From: Streptomyces sp. ISL-87
GTDB taxonomy: Bacteria; Actinomycetota; Actinomycetes; Streptomycetales; Streptomycetaceae
Direction: 5' to 3'
Length of the DNA stretch: 64,000 nt
Assembly: GCF_018614095.1 (NCBI RefSeq)
Contig: NZ_JAGGOY010000016.1
Location: 180,313-244,312 of the forward strand
In this document: piece by piece, positions 1 through 7,932 of the stretch
How positions within the stretch are numbered: the first letter of the stretch is position 1
Layout: every line of letters begins with the position of its first letter
Made by a program: the position numbers and the translations under genes
Notes under the pieces: model-generated
What the model was told of the DNA's origin: nothing
Seen by the model: only the letters and a program-made list of their open reading frames with translations
Databases searched by the model: none

Positions 1-532
1 CCGCCGTACGGTCGCTGCGGACCAGGCAGAACCGGGCCTCGGGCCGGGCCTTCAGCAGGGTTGCGGCGATCGAGAGCACCGGGGTGATCCCGCTGCCGCC
101 GACGATGGCCGCGTAGTGCCCGGTGGCCGGCGCGGAGGCGGGCTCCAGGACGAAGCGGCCGGCCGGGACCATCACGTCCAGCACGTCCCCGGCGGCGATC
201 TCCTTGTGCGCGAACGTGGAGAACTCGCCGCCCTCCACCAGCCGCACTCCGACCCGCAGCTGCGCCGCTCCGGGGCCGCCGGGGTCCGGGGCGGGGGAGC
301 AGATCGAGTACGTACGGCGGATCTCCGCGCCGCCGGGGGCGCTGCGGCGCAGCGTGAGGTGCTGGCCGGGGGCGTGCCGGTACTCGGCCCGCAGTGCCTC
401 GGGGACCTCCAGGGTCAGCGCCACCGAGTCGTCGGTGAGCCGGTCGACCGCCGCCACGGTCAGCGGGTGGAACGCGCCGTGGCGCACCGGGCGCGAGGAG
501 CCCAACGTGGGCGTCGACGGGGACGCGGCCAT
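1..532 (-). CDS. paaE: Phenylacetyl-CoA epoxidase reductase subunit PaaE (3' part outside window)
   Basis: This is the reductase that passes electrons from NADPH through FAD and a [2Fe-2S] centre to the di-iron PaaA oxygenase. Only the N-terminal 177 residues are in the window. They show the ferredoxin-reductase fold: an RRTYSICS FAD-binding motif, then GHYAAIVGGSGITP, the start of the nucleotide-binding domain. The C-terminal plant-type ferredoxin domain would lie left of base 1. The ATG at 530-532 directly follows the TAA of paaD (533-535), so the two are translationally coupled. Last gene of the paaABCDE operon as seen here. Confidence 0.93.
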   Translation of the reverse strand, partial: MAASPSTPTLGSSRPVRHGAFHPLTVAAVDRLTDDSVALTLEVPEALRAEYRHAPGQHLTLRRSAPGGAEIRRTYSICSPAPDPGGPGAAQLRVGVRLVEGGEFSTFAHKEIAAGDVLDVMVPAGRFVLEPASAPATGHYAAIVGGSGITPVLSIAATLLKARPEARFCLVRSDRTA

Positions 533-1087
533 TTACAGCTCCTTGAAGTGGTCGAACGGCTCGCGGCAGGCGGTGCAGCGGCGCAGCGCCTTGCAAGCGG
601 TGGAGGAGAACCGGCTGAGCAGCTCGGTGTCCGTCGATCCGCAGTTGGGGCAGCGGACCGACAGGGTGAGCGGGACCGGTCCGCCCGCCGCGTGCGGGCG
701 GGGCGGGGCGATGCCGAACTCGGCGAGTTTGCGGCGGCCTTCGGCGGTGATGTCGTCGGTGGACCAGGCGGGGGCCAGCACGGTGGTGACCGTCACCTCG
801 GGTATGCCGTGGCCGGTCAGTACCCGCTCGATGTCGGCGGACATGGCCTCGATGGCCGGGCAGCCGGTGTAGGTGGGGGTGAGGGTGACCTCGGCGTGGC
901 CGTCCTCATGCATCCGCACTCCGCGCAGGACGCCGAGCTCGGTGAGGGTGAGCACGGGCAGCTCCGGGTCGGGGACGGAGCCGGCGAGCTCGGCCAGCTC
1001 CGCCTCCAGGCGGGTCGTGCCGGTGCTGGGGGACGGGCCGGGCGACGTGCTGGACGACTGGCCCGCCGACGGGCTGGTGGTCACCAT
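533..1087 (-). CDS. paaD: Phenylacetate degradation protein PaaD (MIP18/SufT-like)
   Basis: 184 residues. PaaD is needed to mature the iron-sulfur/di-iron phenylacetyl-CoA epoxidase. The middle is a MIP18-type domain (DPELPVLTLTELGVLRGV, then TPTYTGCPA with the conserved Cys). The C-terminus carries a four-cysteine zinc-ribbon (CPNCG ... CTAC), which is usual for actinobacterial PaaD. The first 30 residues are a low-complexity Ser/Thr/Pro leader. The ATG at 1085-1087 overlaps the TGA of paaC by 7 bases (ATGGTGA), the main reason for choosing this start. Confidence 0.95.
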   Translation of the reverse strand: MVTTSPSAGQSSSTSPGPSPSTGTTRLEAELAELAGSVPDPELPVLTLTELGVLRGVRMHEDGHAEVTLTPTYTGCPAIEAMSADIERVLTGHGIPEVTVTTVLAPAWSTDDITAEGRRKLAEFGIAPPRPHAAGGPVPLTLSVRCPNCGSTDTELLSRFSSTACKALRRCTACREPFDHFKEL

Positions 1088-1848
1088 GACGCCCCCGGAT
1101 GGCTTCGGTGCAGGTGCTGCATCTCGGCGAGCAGCCGCCCGAACGGCTCGGTGTGCAGACCCTTGCGGCCGGCCCCGGCAGCCCAGGCCCCGGTGCGCGG
1201 GCCCTCGGGCAGGGCGAGCCCGGCCCGCTCCAGTACGTCGCCCACCGCGGCCAGCCAGCGCTGCTCCAGGGCGGCCCAGTCCACGGCGATCCCGTCGACC
1301 GGCTGGAACATCTCGCCGGTGAACTTCCACAGGGCGTCCAGGGCGGCGCGCATCCGGCCCCGGCTCTCCTCGGTGCCGTCGCCGAGCCGCAGGGTCCACT
1401 GCTCGGCGTGGTCGCGGTGGTACGCGGTCTCCTTGACGGCCTTCGCGGCGAGCGGCCCGAACGGGCCGTCCCCGGCGGCGAGTTCCCCGTAGAGCTCGTG
1501 CTGGTAGACGGAGAAGTAGAGCTGCCGGGCGATGGTGTGGGCGAAGTCGCCGTTCGGCTGCTCGACCAGCTGGAGGTTGTGGAAGGAGCGCTCCTCGCGC
1601 AGGAACGCCAGCTCGTCCTCGTCGCCCGCCATGGAGAGCAGGACGCGGGCCTGGCCGAGCAGGTCCAGCGCGATGTTGGCGAGGGCGACCTCCTCCTCCA
1701 GGACGGGCGCGTGCCCGGCCCACTCGCCGAGGCGGTGGGAGAGGATCAGCGCATCGTCCCCGAGGGTGAGGGCGGCCGCGTTGACGACGTCGGTGCTGGT
1801 GGCCTCGGTGCTGGTGGCCTCGGTGCTGTTCGCGTCGGTGCTGGTCAC
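1081..1848 (-). CDS. paaC: Phenylacetyl-CoA epoxidase structural subunit PaaC
   Basis: 255 residues, the usual size. PaaC is the ferritin-like partner of PaaA in the epoxidase that makes ring-1,2-epoxyphenylacetyl-CoA. Recognisable segments are LGDDALILSHRLGEWAGHAP near the N-terminus and GQARVLLSMAG plus EERSFHNLQLVEQPNGDFA in the helical core. The start is GTG at 1846-1848, overlapping the paaB TGA by four bases (GTGA). The first residues contain an in-frame TSTEA/TSTDA repeat, so the N-terminus looks slippage-prone and not conserved. Confidence 0.95.
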   Translation of the reverse strand: MTSTDANSTEATSTEATSTDVVNAAALTLGDDALILSHRLGEWAGHAPVLEEEVALANIALDLLGQARVLLSMAGDEDELAFLREERSFHNLQLVEQPNGDFAHTIARQLYFSVYQHELYGELAAGDGPFGPLAAKAVKETAYHRDHAEQWTLRLGDGTEESRGRMRAALDALWKFTGEMFQPVDGIAVDWAALEQRWLAAVGDVLERAGLALPEGPRTGAWAAGAGRKGLHTEPFGRLLAEMQHLHRSHPGASW

Positions 1849-2129
1849 AGGTGGCGCACCCCCTCGGGGATCTCGTAGAAGGTGGGGTGCCGGTAGGGCT
1901 TGTCGGCGGACGCGGCGAAGAACGGATCCCGCTCGTCCGGCGAGGAGGCGGTGATCTCGGTGGAGGGCACCACCCAGATGGAGATGCCCTCGCCGCGCCG
2001 GGTGTAGAGGTCGCGGGCGTTGCGCAGGGCCATCTCCGCATCCGGGGCGTGCAGGCTTCCCGCGTGCGTGTGCGAGAGGCCGCGCCGCGAACGCACGAAC
2101 ACCTCCCACAGGGGCCAGTTCTGCGTCAT
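1845..2129 (-). CDS. paaB: Phenylacetyl-CoA epoxidase subunit PaaB
   Basis: 94 residues, full length for the family. PaaB is a small non-catalytic subunit needed for assembly of the epoxidase. It begins [20 protein letters not shown], the hallmark PaaB opening, and continues with [24 protein letters not shown]. It overlaps paaA upstream by four bases (ATGA at 2126-2129) and paaC downstream by four bases. Confidence 0.97.
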   Translation of the reverse strand: MTQNWPLWEVFVRSRRGLSHTHAGSLHAPDAEMALRNARDLYTRRGEGISIWVVPSTEITASSPDERDPFFAASADKPYRHPTFYEIPEGVRHL

Positions 2130-3205
2130 ACCCGTGCCTCGCTTTCCGTGCTTGCCTTGCCTGCGTGCTTGTCGGCGTACGCCGCGGCCGCGTCGCGGAC
2201 CCAGGCGCCTTCCTCATGGGCTCTGCGCCGCTGGCCGATGCGCTGTTCGTTGCACGGGCCGTTGCCCTTGAGCACGTCCCAGAACTCCGCCCAGTCGATG
2301 GCGCCGAAGTCGTGGTGCCCGCGCTCCTCGTTCCACTTCAGGTCCGGGTCGGGCAGGGTCAGACCCAGCGACTCGGCCTGCGGCACGGCGATGTCCACGA
2401 ACCGCTGGCGCAGCTCGTCGTTCGAATGCCGCTTGATCCGCCAGGCCATGGACTGCGCCGAGTGCGCCGACTCGTCGTCCGGCGGGCCGAACATCATCAG
2501 CGAGGGCCACCACCAGCGGTCGACCGCGTCCTGCGCCATCGCGTGCTGCGCCTCGGTGCCCTTCGAGAGGGCCATGAGCAGCTCGAACCCCTGGCGCTGG
2601 TGGAAGGACTCCTCCTTGCAGATCCGGACCATGGCGCGCGCGTACGGACCGTACGAGCAGCGGCAGATCGGGACCTGGTTGGTGATCGCCGCGCCGTCCA
2701 CGAGCCAGCCGATCGCACCGACATCGGCCCAGGTCAGGGTGGGGTAGTTGAAGATCGAGGAGTACTTCTGCTTGCCGGAGTGGAGCTTGTCGAGCAGCTC
2801 GTCGCGGCTGGTGCCGAGGGTTTCGGCGGCGCTGTACAGGTAGAGGCCGTGGCCGGCCTCATCCTGGACCTTGGCCATCAGGATCGCCTTGCGGCGCAGC
2901 GAGGGCGCCCGGGTGATCCAGTTGGCTTCGGGCTGCATGCCGATGATCTCGGAATGGGCGTGCTGGGCCATCTGGCGGACCAGAGAGGCGCGGTATTCGT
3001 CGGGCATCCAGTCGCGCGGCTCCACGCGCTCGTCGGCCGCCACGGCCGCGTCGAACGCCGCCGCGAGCTGCGCGCCGAGGTCAGCCGCGCCGAGGTCGGC
3101 CGCGCCGAGGTCGGCCGCGCCGTCTGCCGCACCGGGCTCCGCTGTCGTGCCCGTGCCTGTCCCGAGGGCCATGTCCTGCCCCGTCTCCGGGGTCACTGCC
3201 ACCAT
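2126..3205 (-). CDS. paaA: Phenylacetyl-CoA epoxidase catalytic subunit PaaA
   Basis: 359 residues; catalytic di-iron oxygenase subunit. Iron-ligand helices are visible as [13 protein letters not shown] and [15 protein letters not shown] (E-x-x-H motifs). [11 protein letters not shown] and [15 protein letters not shown] are also typical. The start is the ATG near 3205. A three-fold 15-bp in-frame repeat (3076-3120) encodes ADLGA units in the non-conserved N-terminal leader, which is longer than in E. coli PaaA. First gene of the leftward paaABCDE operon, with a palindromic operator 43 bases upstream. Confidence 0.96.
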   Translation of the reverse strand: MVAVTPETGQDMALGTGTGTTAEPGAADGAADLGAADLGAADLGAQLAAAFDAAVAADERVEPRDWMPDEYRASLVRQMAQHAHSEIIGMQPEANWITRAPSLRRKAILMAKVQDEAGHGLYLYSAAETLGTSRDELLDKLHSGKQKYSSIFNYPTLTWADVGAIGWLVDGAAITNQVPICRCSYGPYARAMVRICKEESFHQRQGFELLMALSKGTEAQHAMAQDAVDRWWWPSLMMFGPPDDESAHSAQSMAWRIKRHSNDELRQRFVDIAVPQAESLGLTLPDPDLKWNEERGHHDFGAIDWAEFWDVLKGNGPCNEQRIGQRRRAHEEGAWVRDAAAAYADKHAGKASTESEARV

Positions 3206-3247
3206 CCCGGCCCCTTGTCAGAGTTTGTCGACCGTCCGTCCACCCGA

Positions 3248-3263
3248 CCGACCGATCGTTCGG
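3248..3263. promoter_or_regulatory. Probable PaaR (TetR) operator, copy A, upstream of paaA
   Basis: The 16-mer CCGACCGATCGTTCGG is a near-palindrome centred on CGATCG. It contains ACCGATCGTTCGGT (3251-3264), which fits the core ACCGNNCGNNCGGT that I recall for the TetR-family PaaR of Corynebacterium. The exact reverse complement occurs at 7865-7880. It lies between paaA and the divergent DUF5819 gene, so it could affect both. Confidence 0.7.
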
Positions 3264-3348
3264 TTCGTACTCTTCAATGGTGAGACGACGGCCCGTAGGG
3301 TGTCAACCTCTGTGGTCAACCCTGTGGACGCCGGATGATCGGGGCGGG

Positions 3349-4074
3349 ATGGATTCGAACGAGCGCGAGCCGGCTGACGGGGCCGTTCCGCCGCCGGTTC
3401 CCCTGCCGATTTCGCCGCCGCTCGCCCCGCTGACCGGCCCGCCGCTCGCCCCGCCGCCCAGGGCGCCCGGGATCGCCGGCCTGTCCGCCCCGTACCGGGT
3501 CGTCGCGGCCCTGGCGCTGGGGGGCGTGGCCGTCGCGGCCTGCTGGCACCTGGCCCTCGTCTTCCTGCACGTCGCCCCCACCAACACGGTGAGCAGGCAG
3601 CACGCGCGGACGGTGGACGAGTGGATCTACCCCGAGTTCGAACAGAACTGGAAGCTCTTCGCCCCCAACCCCCTCCAGCAGAACATCGCGGTCGAGGCGC
3701 GGGCGCAGTTGCGCACCGACGCCGGCGAGCTGGTCACCGGCGACTGGCGTGACCTGTCCGCCGACGACGGGGCCGCCATCCGGCACAACCCGCTGCCGAG
3801 TCACACGCAGCAGAACGAGCTCCGGCGGGCCTGGGACTTCTTCACCGGCTCCCACGACGAGGACAACAAGTCGAACGGGGAGCGCGGTGAGCTGTCGGAG
3901 CGGTACCTGCGGCGGATCGCGGTGAACCGGCTGACCCCCCTCCACCGCGGGGAAGGCCGCATCGTACGCATTCAGCTGCGCTCGGTGACGAGGGCGGTGC
4001 CCGCGCCGAAGTGGTCGACGGAGCGGACCGACACCGAGACGTACTACCGGGAGCTGCCGTGGTGGACGGTATGA
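3349..4074 (+). CDS. DUF5819 family membrane-associated protein
   Basis: 241 residues. After a proline-rich N-terminal stretch there is one hydrophobic segment (roughly residues 52-75, AALALGGVAVAACWHLALVFL). A predicted extracytoplasmic region follows with the family-typical EQNWKLFAPNPLQQN. Biochemical function is unknown. The ATG at 3349 is chosen for the GGGGCGGG just before it and because upstream codons are not protein-like. Its TGA overlaps the ATG of the HTTM gene (ATGA, 4071-4074). DUF5819 and HTTM proteins commonly occur as neighbours in actinomycetes, so they probably act together. Confidence 0.82.
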   Translation: MDSNEREPADGAVPPPVPLPISPPLAPLTGPPLAPPPRAPGIAGLSAPYRVVAALALGGVAVAACWHLALVFLHVAPTNTVSRQHARTVDEWIYPEFEQNWKLFAPNPLQQNIAVEARAQLRTDAGELVTGDWRDLSADDGAAIRHNPLPSHTQQNELRRAWDFFTGSHDEDNKSNGERGELSERYLRRIAVNRLTPLHRGEGRIVRIQLRSVTRAVPAPKWSTERTDTETYYRELPWWTV

Positions 4075-5231
4075 GGCGGGCGCGTGGCGTCGCCGGACGG
4101 GCGCGTGGCGCCGCCGGACGGGCGCGTGGCGTCGCCGGAGGGGCGCTGGCGAAGGTCACCGGGCAGGCGCTGGGCCCGTACCAGAGCGCGGTCGTCCGCA
4201 TCGGCTTCTCCGCGACCTGGCTCTTCTTCCTGCTGTGGGAGTTCCCCCACAGACACGAGCTGTACGGGCCCGACGGGCCGTGGAGCTGGGAGCTGGCGGA
4301 GCGGCTGATCGCCTCGAACGACGCGTTCACCGTGCTGATGTGGTCGGACTCCGCGGTGTGGTTCGAGATCGTCTACGCGGTGGCGGTGCTGTCGAGCGCG
4401 CTGCTGATGCTCGGGTGGCGGACGCGGGCGATGTCCGTGGTGTTCATGGCCGGGGTGCTGTCGCTGCAGAACCGCAGCGTGTTCATGGGGGACGGCGGGG
4501 ACAACGTCATCCACCTGATGGCGATGTACCTGGTGCTGACGCGGTGCGCGCAGGTGTGGTCCCTGGACGCCAGGCGGCCCTCCGGCCCGTCCGGCGGGAG
4601 GTCGGGGCCCGTGCTCTGGGCCGTCCTGGGCGCGGTGCTCGCGTACGGGGCGGTCGCCGGGCGGTTCACCATGGGCTGGCTGCTGGCCTTCGCAGCGGTG
4701 TGGGTGGTGCTGGGGCTGTGGTGGATGGCCGACCGGTACGAGCCGGAGGGGGAAGGACGGGTGGTCCTGGACGTCCTCGCGAACCTGCTGCACAACGCGG
4801 GGATGCTGGTGATCATGGCGGAGGTCTGCCTGATCTACGCGACGGCGGGGTGGTACAAGATCCAGGGATCGCGCTGGCAGGACGGCTCGGCGCTGTACTA
4901 CCCGCTGGGCCTGGACTACTTCAGCCCGTGGCCCGGGCTGTCGGCGTTGCTGGCGAGCAGCGGCACGGTGGTGATGCTGCTGTCGTACGGCACGGTCGCC
5001 GTCCAGGTGGCGTTCCCGTTCACGCTGTTCAACCGGCGGATCAAGAACGTGCTGCTGGCGGTGATGATGCTGGAGCACGCGGGGATCGCGGTGCTGCTGG
5101 GGTTGCCGTTCTTCTCGCTGGCGATGATCGCCGCCGACGCGGTGTTCCTCCCGACGGGCTTCCTCCTCTGGCTCGCCCGGCGGGGAGGGGGGAGAACCCC
5201 CAGGCCACGGCCCGTAGGCTCGGCGGTATGA
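4071..5231 (+). CDS. HTTM-domain (vitamin K-dependent carboxylase-like) membrane protein
   Basis: 386 residues, polytopic, with many hydrophobic helices (for example WLFFLLWEF, VVMLLSYGTVAVQVAFPF). It has the HTTM hallmarks ALYYPLGLDYFSPWP and YATAGWYKIQGSRWQDG. HTTM domains relate to the membrane core of vitamin K-dependent gamma-glutamyl carboxylase; the bacterial substrate is unknown. The first 23 residues are encoded by a three-fold 21-bp repeat (4078-4140, RARGVAG units), so the N-terminus is probably recent and variable. It is coupled by ATGA overlaps to both neighbours. Confidence 0.85.
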   Translation: MRRARGVAGRARGAAGRARGVAGGALAKVTGQALGPYQSAVVRIGFSATWLFFLLWEFPHRHELYGPDGPWSWELAERLIASNDAFTVLMWSDSAVWFEIVYAVAVLSSALLMLGWRTRAMSVVFMAGVLSLQNRSVFMGDGGDNVIHLMAMYLVLTRCAQVWSLDARRPSGPSGGRSGPVLWAVLGAVLAYGAVAGRFTMGWLLAFAAVWVVLGLWWMADRYEPEGEGRVVLDVLANLLHNAGMLVIMAEVCLIYATAGWYKIQGSRWQDGSALYYPLGLDYFSPWPGLSALLASSGTVVMLLSYGTVAVQVAFPFTLFNRRIKNVLLAVMMLEHAGIAVLLGLPFFSLAMIAADAVFLPTGFLLWLARRGGGRTPRPRPVGSAV

Positions 5232-5986
5232 GTGAGCACGGGAGCCCCGACGACATCGCGCGCCAGTGGCGGGAGGCCGCCGGGCGGGAGGATCTCGTAC
5301 TCCTCGACGGGTTCCACGCCCTGAAGCACGCCCTGCGGTTCGGCGCCGACATCCAGGCCGTCGTCGCGGACGACCCCGCCTCCGTACGGGCGCTCGCCGC
5401 CGAGCTGGCTCCGGATGTGGAGGGGGACGTCGGCCGGCTGGTCCGCAAGGCGGAGCTCCGTACGCTGCTGACCCGCGTCCATCCCACCGGGGTCGCCGCC
5501 CTCGCCGTCCGGCCCGACCCGGCCGAAGGGCGGGCCAGGCTGGAGCGGATGCCGCGCACCGCACCGATCGTCGCGCTCGACAATCCCCGCAACCTCGGCA
5601 ACGTCGGCGCGGTCGTCCGCCTCGCCGCCGGCTTCGGCGCCACCGGCGTGGTGACCCGCGGCGACCTCGACCCCTGGCACCCCAACGTGGTCCGGGCCGG
5701 GGCCGGGCTGCACTACGCCACCACCGTGGAGCACATCACCCTGGAGACCCTGCCCGCCGGACCCTTGTACGCGCTCGACCCGGAGGGCGATGACATCCGC
5801 GCCCTCACCCTCCCGGACGACGCCCTGCTCGCCTTCGGCTCGGAACGCCACGGCATCTCGCCCGAGCTGCGCGCCCGCGCCGATCACCTGGTGTCCCTGC
5901 CGATGCGTCCACAGGTGTCCAGCTACAACCTGGCCACCAGCGTGGCCATGACCCTCTTCCACTGGGGCGGGCCGAAGGCCTGCTGA
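5228..5986 (+). CDS. TrmH/SpoU-family RNA 2'-O-methyltransferase
   Basis: 252 residues. SPOUT-fold RNA ribose methyltransferase using S-adenosylmethionine. The three SpoU motifs are present: VALDNPRNLGNVGAVVRLAA, LLAFGSERHGIS and SLPMRPQVSSYNLATSVAMTL. The N-terminal about 90 residues form the usual substrate-binding domain (LLDGFHALKHAL, then a SpoU_sub_bind-like stretch). The rRNA or tRNA target cannot be assigned from sequence. The ATG at 5228 overlaps the stop of the HTTM gene, making this the last gene of a three-gene unit ending at a strong hairpin. Confidence 0.88.
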   Translation: MSEHGSPDDIARQWREAAGREDLVLLDGFHALKHALRFGADIQAVVADDPASVRALAAELAPDVEGDVGRLVRKAELRTLLTRVHPTGVAALAVRPDPAEGRARLERMPRTAPIVALDNPRNLGNVGAVVRLAAGFGATGVVTRGDLDPWHPNVVRAGAGLHYATTVEHITLETLPAGPLYALDPEGDDIRALTLPDDALLAFGSERHGISPELRARADHLVSLPMRPQVSSYNLATSVAMTLFHWGGPKAC

Positions 5987-6007
5987 TCACGCCTGCTGAT
6001 CACGCGG

Positions 6008-6054
6008 CGAAGCGCCGCCGGGGGCTGGCCCGTGGGGCCCCCGGCGGCGCTTCG
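6008..6054. terminator. Bidirectional hairpin terminator between trmH and paaN
   Basis: A perfect 17-bp stem (left arm 6008-6024, right arm 6038-6054, 13-nt loop) sits between two convergent genes. No T-tract follows, as is common in Streptomyces. A short direct repeat GCTGATCACGC precedes it at 5993-6004. Confidence 0.8.
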
Positions 6055-6082
6055 GAGCAGTGACACAGCGGTCGGGCCGGGC

Positions 6083-7765
6083 TCAGGCCTGGCGGCGGAC
6101 CTCCACCACGCGGAAGCGGTTCGCGACGAACGCCCCGTCACACAGGGCCGCATTGGCCGCCGGGTTGCCGCCCGAGCCGTGGAAGTCGGAGAAGGCCGCG
6201 GTCTGGTTGACGTAGACGCCGCCCGTCAGGTTCAACGACAGCTGGGCCGACTCCTCCAAGCAGACCTCCTCGATCGCACGCTCGGTGTCCGCCGAGGTGG
6301 TGTACGCGCCCACCGTCATCGCGCCCTTGTCCCGCACCGTGCGCCGCAGCAGCTCCAGTGCGTCCGCCGTGGAGTCGACCGCCACCGCGAACGACACCGG
6401 GCCGAAGCACTCCGAGAGGTAGGGGGCTTCCGGATCGGGCTTGGAGGCGTCCAGCTTCACCATCACCGGGGTGCGGACCACGGCGCCCGGGAACTCCGGG
6501 TTCGTCACCTCGCGGGAGGGCAGGGCGACCTCGCCGAGGCCGGCCGCCGCCTCCAGGCGGGCCTTGACGTCCGGGTTGACGAGCGCGCCCAGCAGGGCGT
6601 TGGCCCGGGCGTCGTCGCCCAGCAGGCCGCCGACCGAGGCCGCGAGGTCGGCAACCACCTCGTCGTACGTCTTGTGGCCGGCGTCCGTCTCGATCCCGTC
6701 ACGCGGGATCAGCAGGTTCTGCGGGGTGGTGCACATCTGGCCGCTGTACAGGGAGAGCGAGAAGGCCAGGTTGGACAGCATGCCCTTGTAGTTGTCGGTG
6801 GAGTCGACGACGACGGTGTTGACGCCCGCCTTCTCCGTGTAGACCTGGGCCTGGCGCGCGTTGGCCTCCAGCCAGTCGCCGAACTCCGTGGACCCGGTGT
6901 AGTCGATCAGCTTGATCTCGGGGCGGACCGCGAGGGTCTTCGCGATGCCCTCGCCCGGGCGCTCGACGGCCAGCGCCATCAGGTTCGGGTCGAAGCCGGC
7001 CTCGGTGAGGACCTCGCGGGCCACCTGGACGGTCAGGGCGAGCGGGAGGATCGCGCGCGGGTGGGGCTTGACCAGCACCGCGTTGCCCGTGGCGAGGGAC
7101 GCGAACAGGCCGGGGTAGCCGTTCCAGGTCGGGAAGGTGTTGCAGCCGATCATCAGGGAGATGCCGCGCGGGACCGCCGTGAAGGTCTTGCCGAGATCCA
7201 GCGGGTCCTTCTTGCCCTGCGGCTTGGACCAGTCGGCCTGCCCCGGGACCCGGGTCTGCTCCTCGTACGCGTAGGCCACCGCCTCCAGGCCGCGGTCCTG
7301 CGCGTGCGGGCCGCCCGCCTGGAACGCCATCATGAAGGCCTGGCCGCTGGTGTGCATGACGGCGTGCGCGAACTCGTGGGTCCGCGCGCCGATCCGGGCC
7401 AGGATCTCGATACAGACCAGGGCGCGCGCCTCGGGCCCGGCGTCCCGCCAGGCGCCCATGCCGGCCCGCATCGCGGGCAGCAGCACATCCGGGTCGACAT
7501 GCGGGTACTCCACGCCCAGCTCCAGGCCGAACGGGGACGTCTCGCCGCCCGCCCAGCCGTCGGTGCCGGGCTGCCCGAGGTCGAGCCGGGTGCCGCGGAC
7601 GGCCTCGAAGGCGGCGAGGCCGTCGGCCGGGGCGGTCTCCCCGTAGGCCTTGGGGTGCTCGGGGTGCGGGGACCAGTAGGCGCGGCTGCGGATGGCGGCC
7701 AGTGCCTGGTCGAGGGTCAGCCGGTGCTTGGCGGACAGCTGGGGGACGGTGAGCGCGGCGGCCAT
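6083..7765 (-). CDS. paaN: PaaN-type aldehyde dehydrogenase of phenylacetate catabolism
   Basis: 560 residues. NAD(P)-dependent aldehyde dehydrogenase acting on the semialdehyde formed after ring opening of oxepin-CoA. It resembles the dehydrogenase half of E. coli PaaZ but lacks the MaoC-like hydratase domain. Motifs: GCNTFPTWNGYPGLFASLATGNAVLVKPHP (split here as GCNTFPTW and VLVKPHP), YTGSTEFGDWLE, and the catalytic Cys in LYSGQMCTTPQNLL. The ATG at 7765 has GAGGAG 10 bases upstream; a TTG at 7795 is an unlikely alternative. It diverges from paaH across a shared operator. Confidence 0.92.
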   Translation of the reverse strand: MAAALTVPQLSAKHRLTLDQALAAIRSRAYWSPHPEHPKAYGETAPADGLAAFEAVRGTRLDLGQPGTDGWAGGETSPFGLELGVEYPHVDPDVLLPAMRAGMGAWRDAGPEARALVCIEILARIGARTHEFAHAVMHTSGQAFMMAFQAGGPHAQDRGLEAVAYAYEEQTRVPGQADWSKPQGKKDPLDLGKTFTAVPRGISLMIGCNTFPTWNGYPGLFASLATGNAVLVKPHPRAILPLALTVQVAREVLTEAGFDPNLMALAVERPGEGIAKTLAVRPEIKLIDYTGSTEFGDWLEANARQAQVYTEKAGVNTVVVDSTDNYKGMLSNLAFSLSLYSGQMCTTPQNLLIPRDGIETDAGHKTYDEVVADLAASVGGLLGDDARANALLGALVNPDVKARLEAAAGLGEVALPSREVTNPEFPGAVVRTPVMVKLDASKPDPEAPYLSECFGPVSFAVAVDSTADALELLRRTVRDKGAMTVGAYTTSADTERAIEEVCLEESAQLSLNLTGGVYVNQTAAFSDFHGSGGNPAANAALCDGAFVANRFRVVEVRRQA

Positions 7766-7864
7766 CAGGGACCAACTCCTCGTTGAGCCGGGCAAGATCA
7801 GCTGGATTGTCAGGCTGAGATCAGGCAGGGGCGGGTGAAGAAGAGCAGACTGGAGTTAGAGTAA

Positions 7865-7880
7865 CCGAACGATCGGTCGG
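7865..7880. promoter_or_regulatory. Probable PaaR operator, copy B, between paaN and paaH
   Basis: CCGAACGATCGGTCGG is the exact reverse complement of the site upstream of paaA at 3248-3263. It sits in the 167-base divergent region between paaN and the 3-hydroxyacyl-CoA dehydrogenase gene and could control both. Confidence 0.72.
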
Positions 7881-7932
7881 GACAAGAGGGCCCGGCAGAC
7901 CTGTGGATAACTCGGTGCGGGAGGATCAGGAC

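Noticed and set aside
116..1878. Long plus-strand open frames opposite paaE-paaC
   Set aside because: They are GC-skew shadows: Arg/Gly/Ala-rich, no motifs, while the minus-strand frames are unmistakable Paa proteins.
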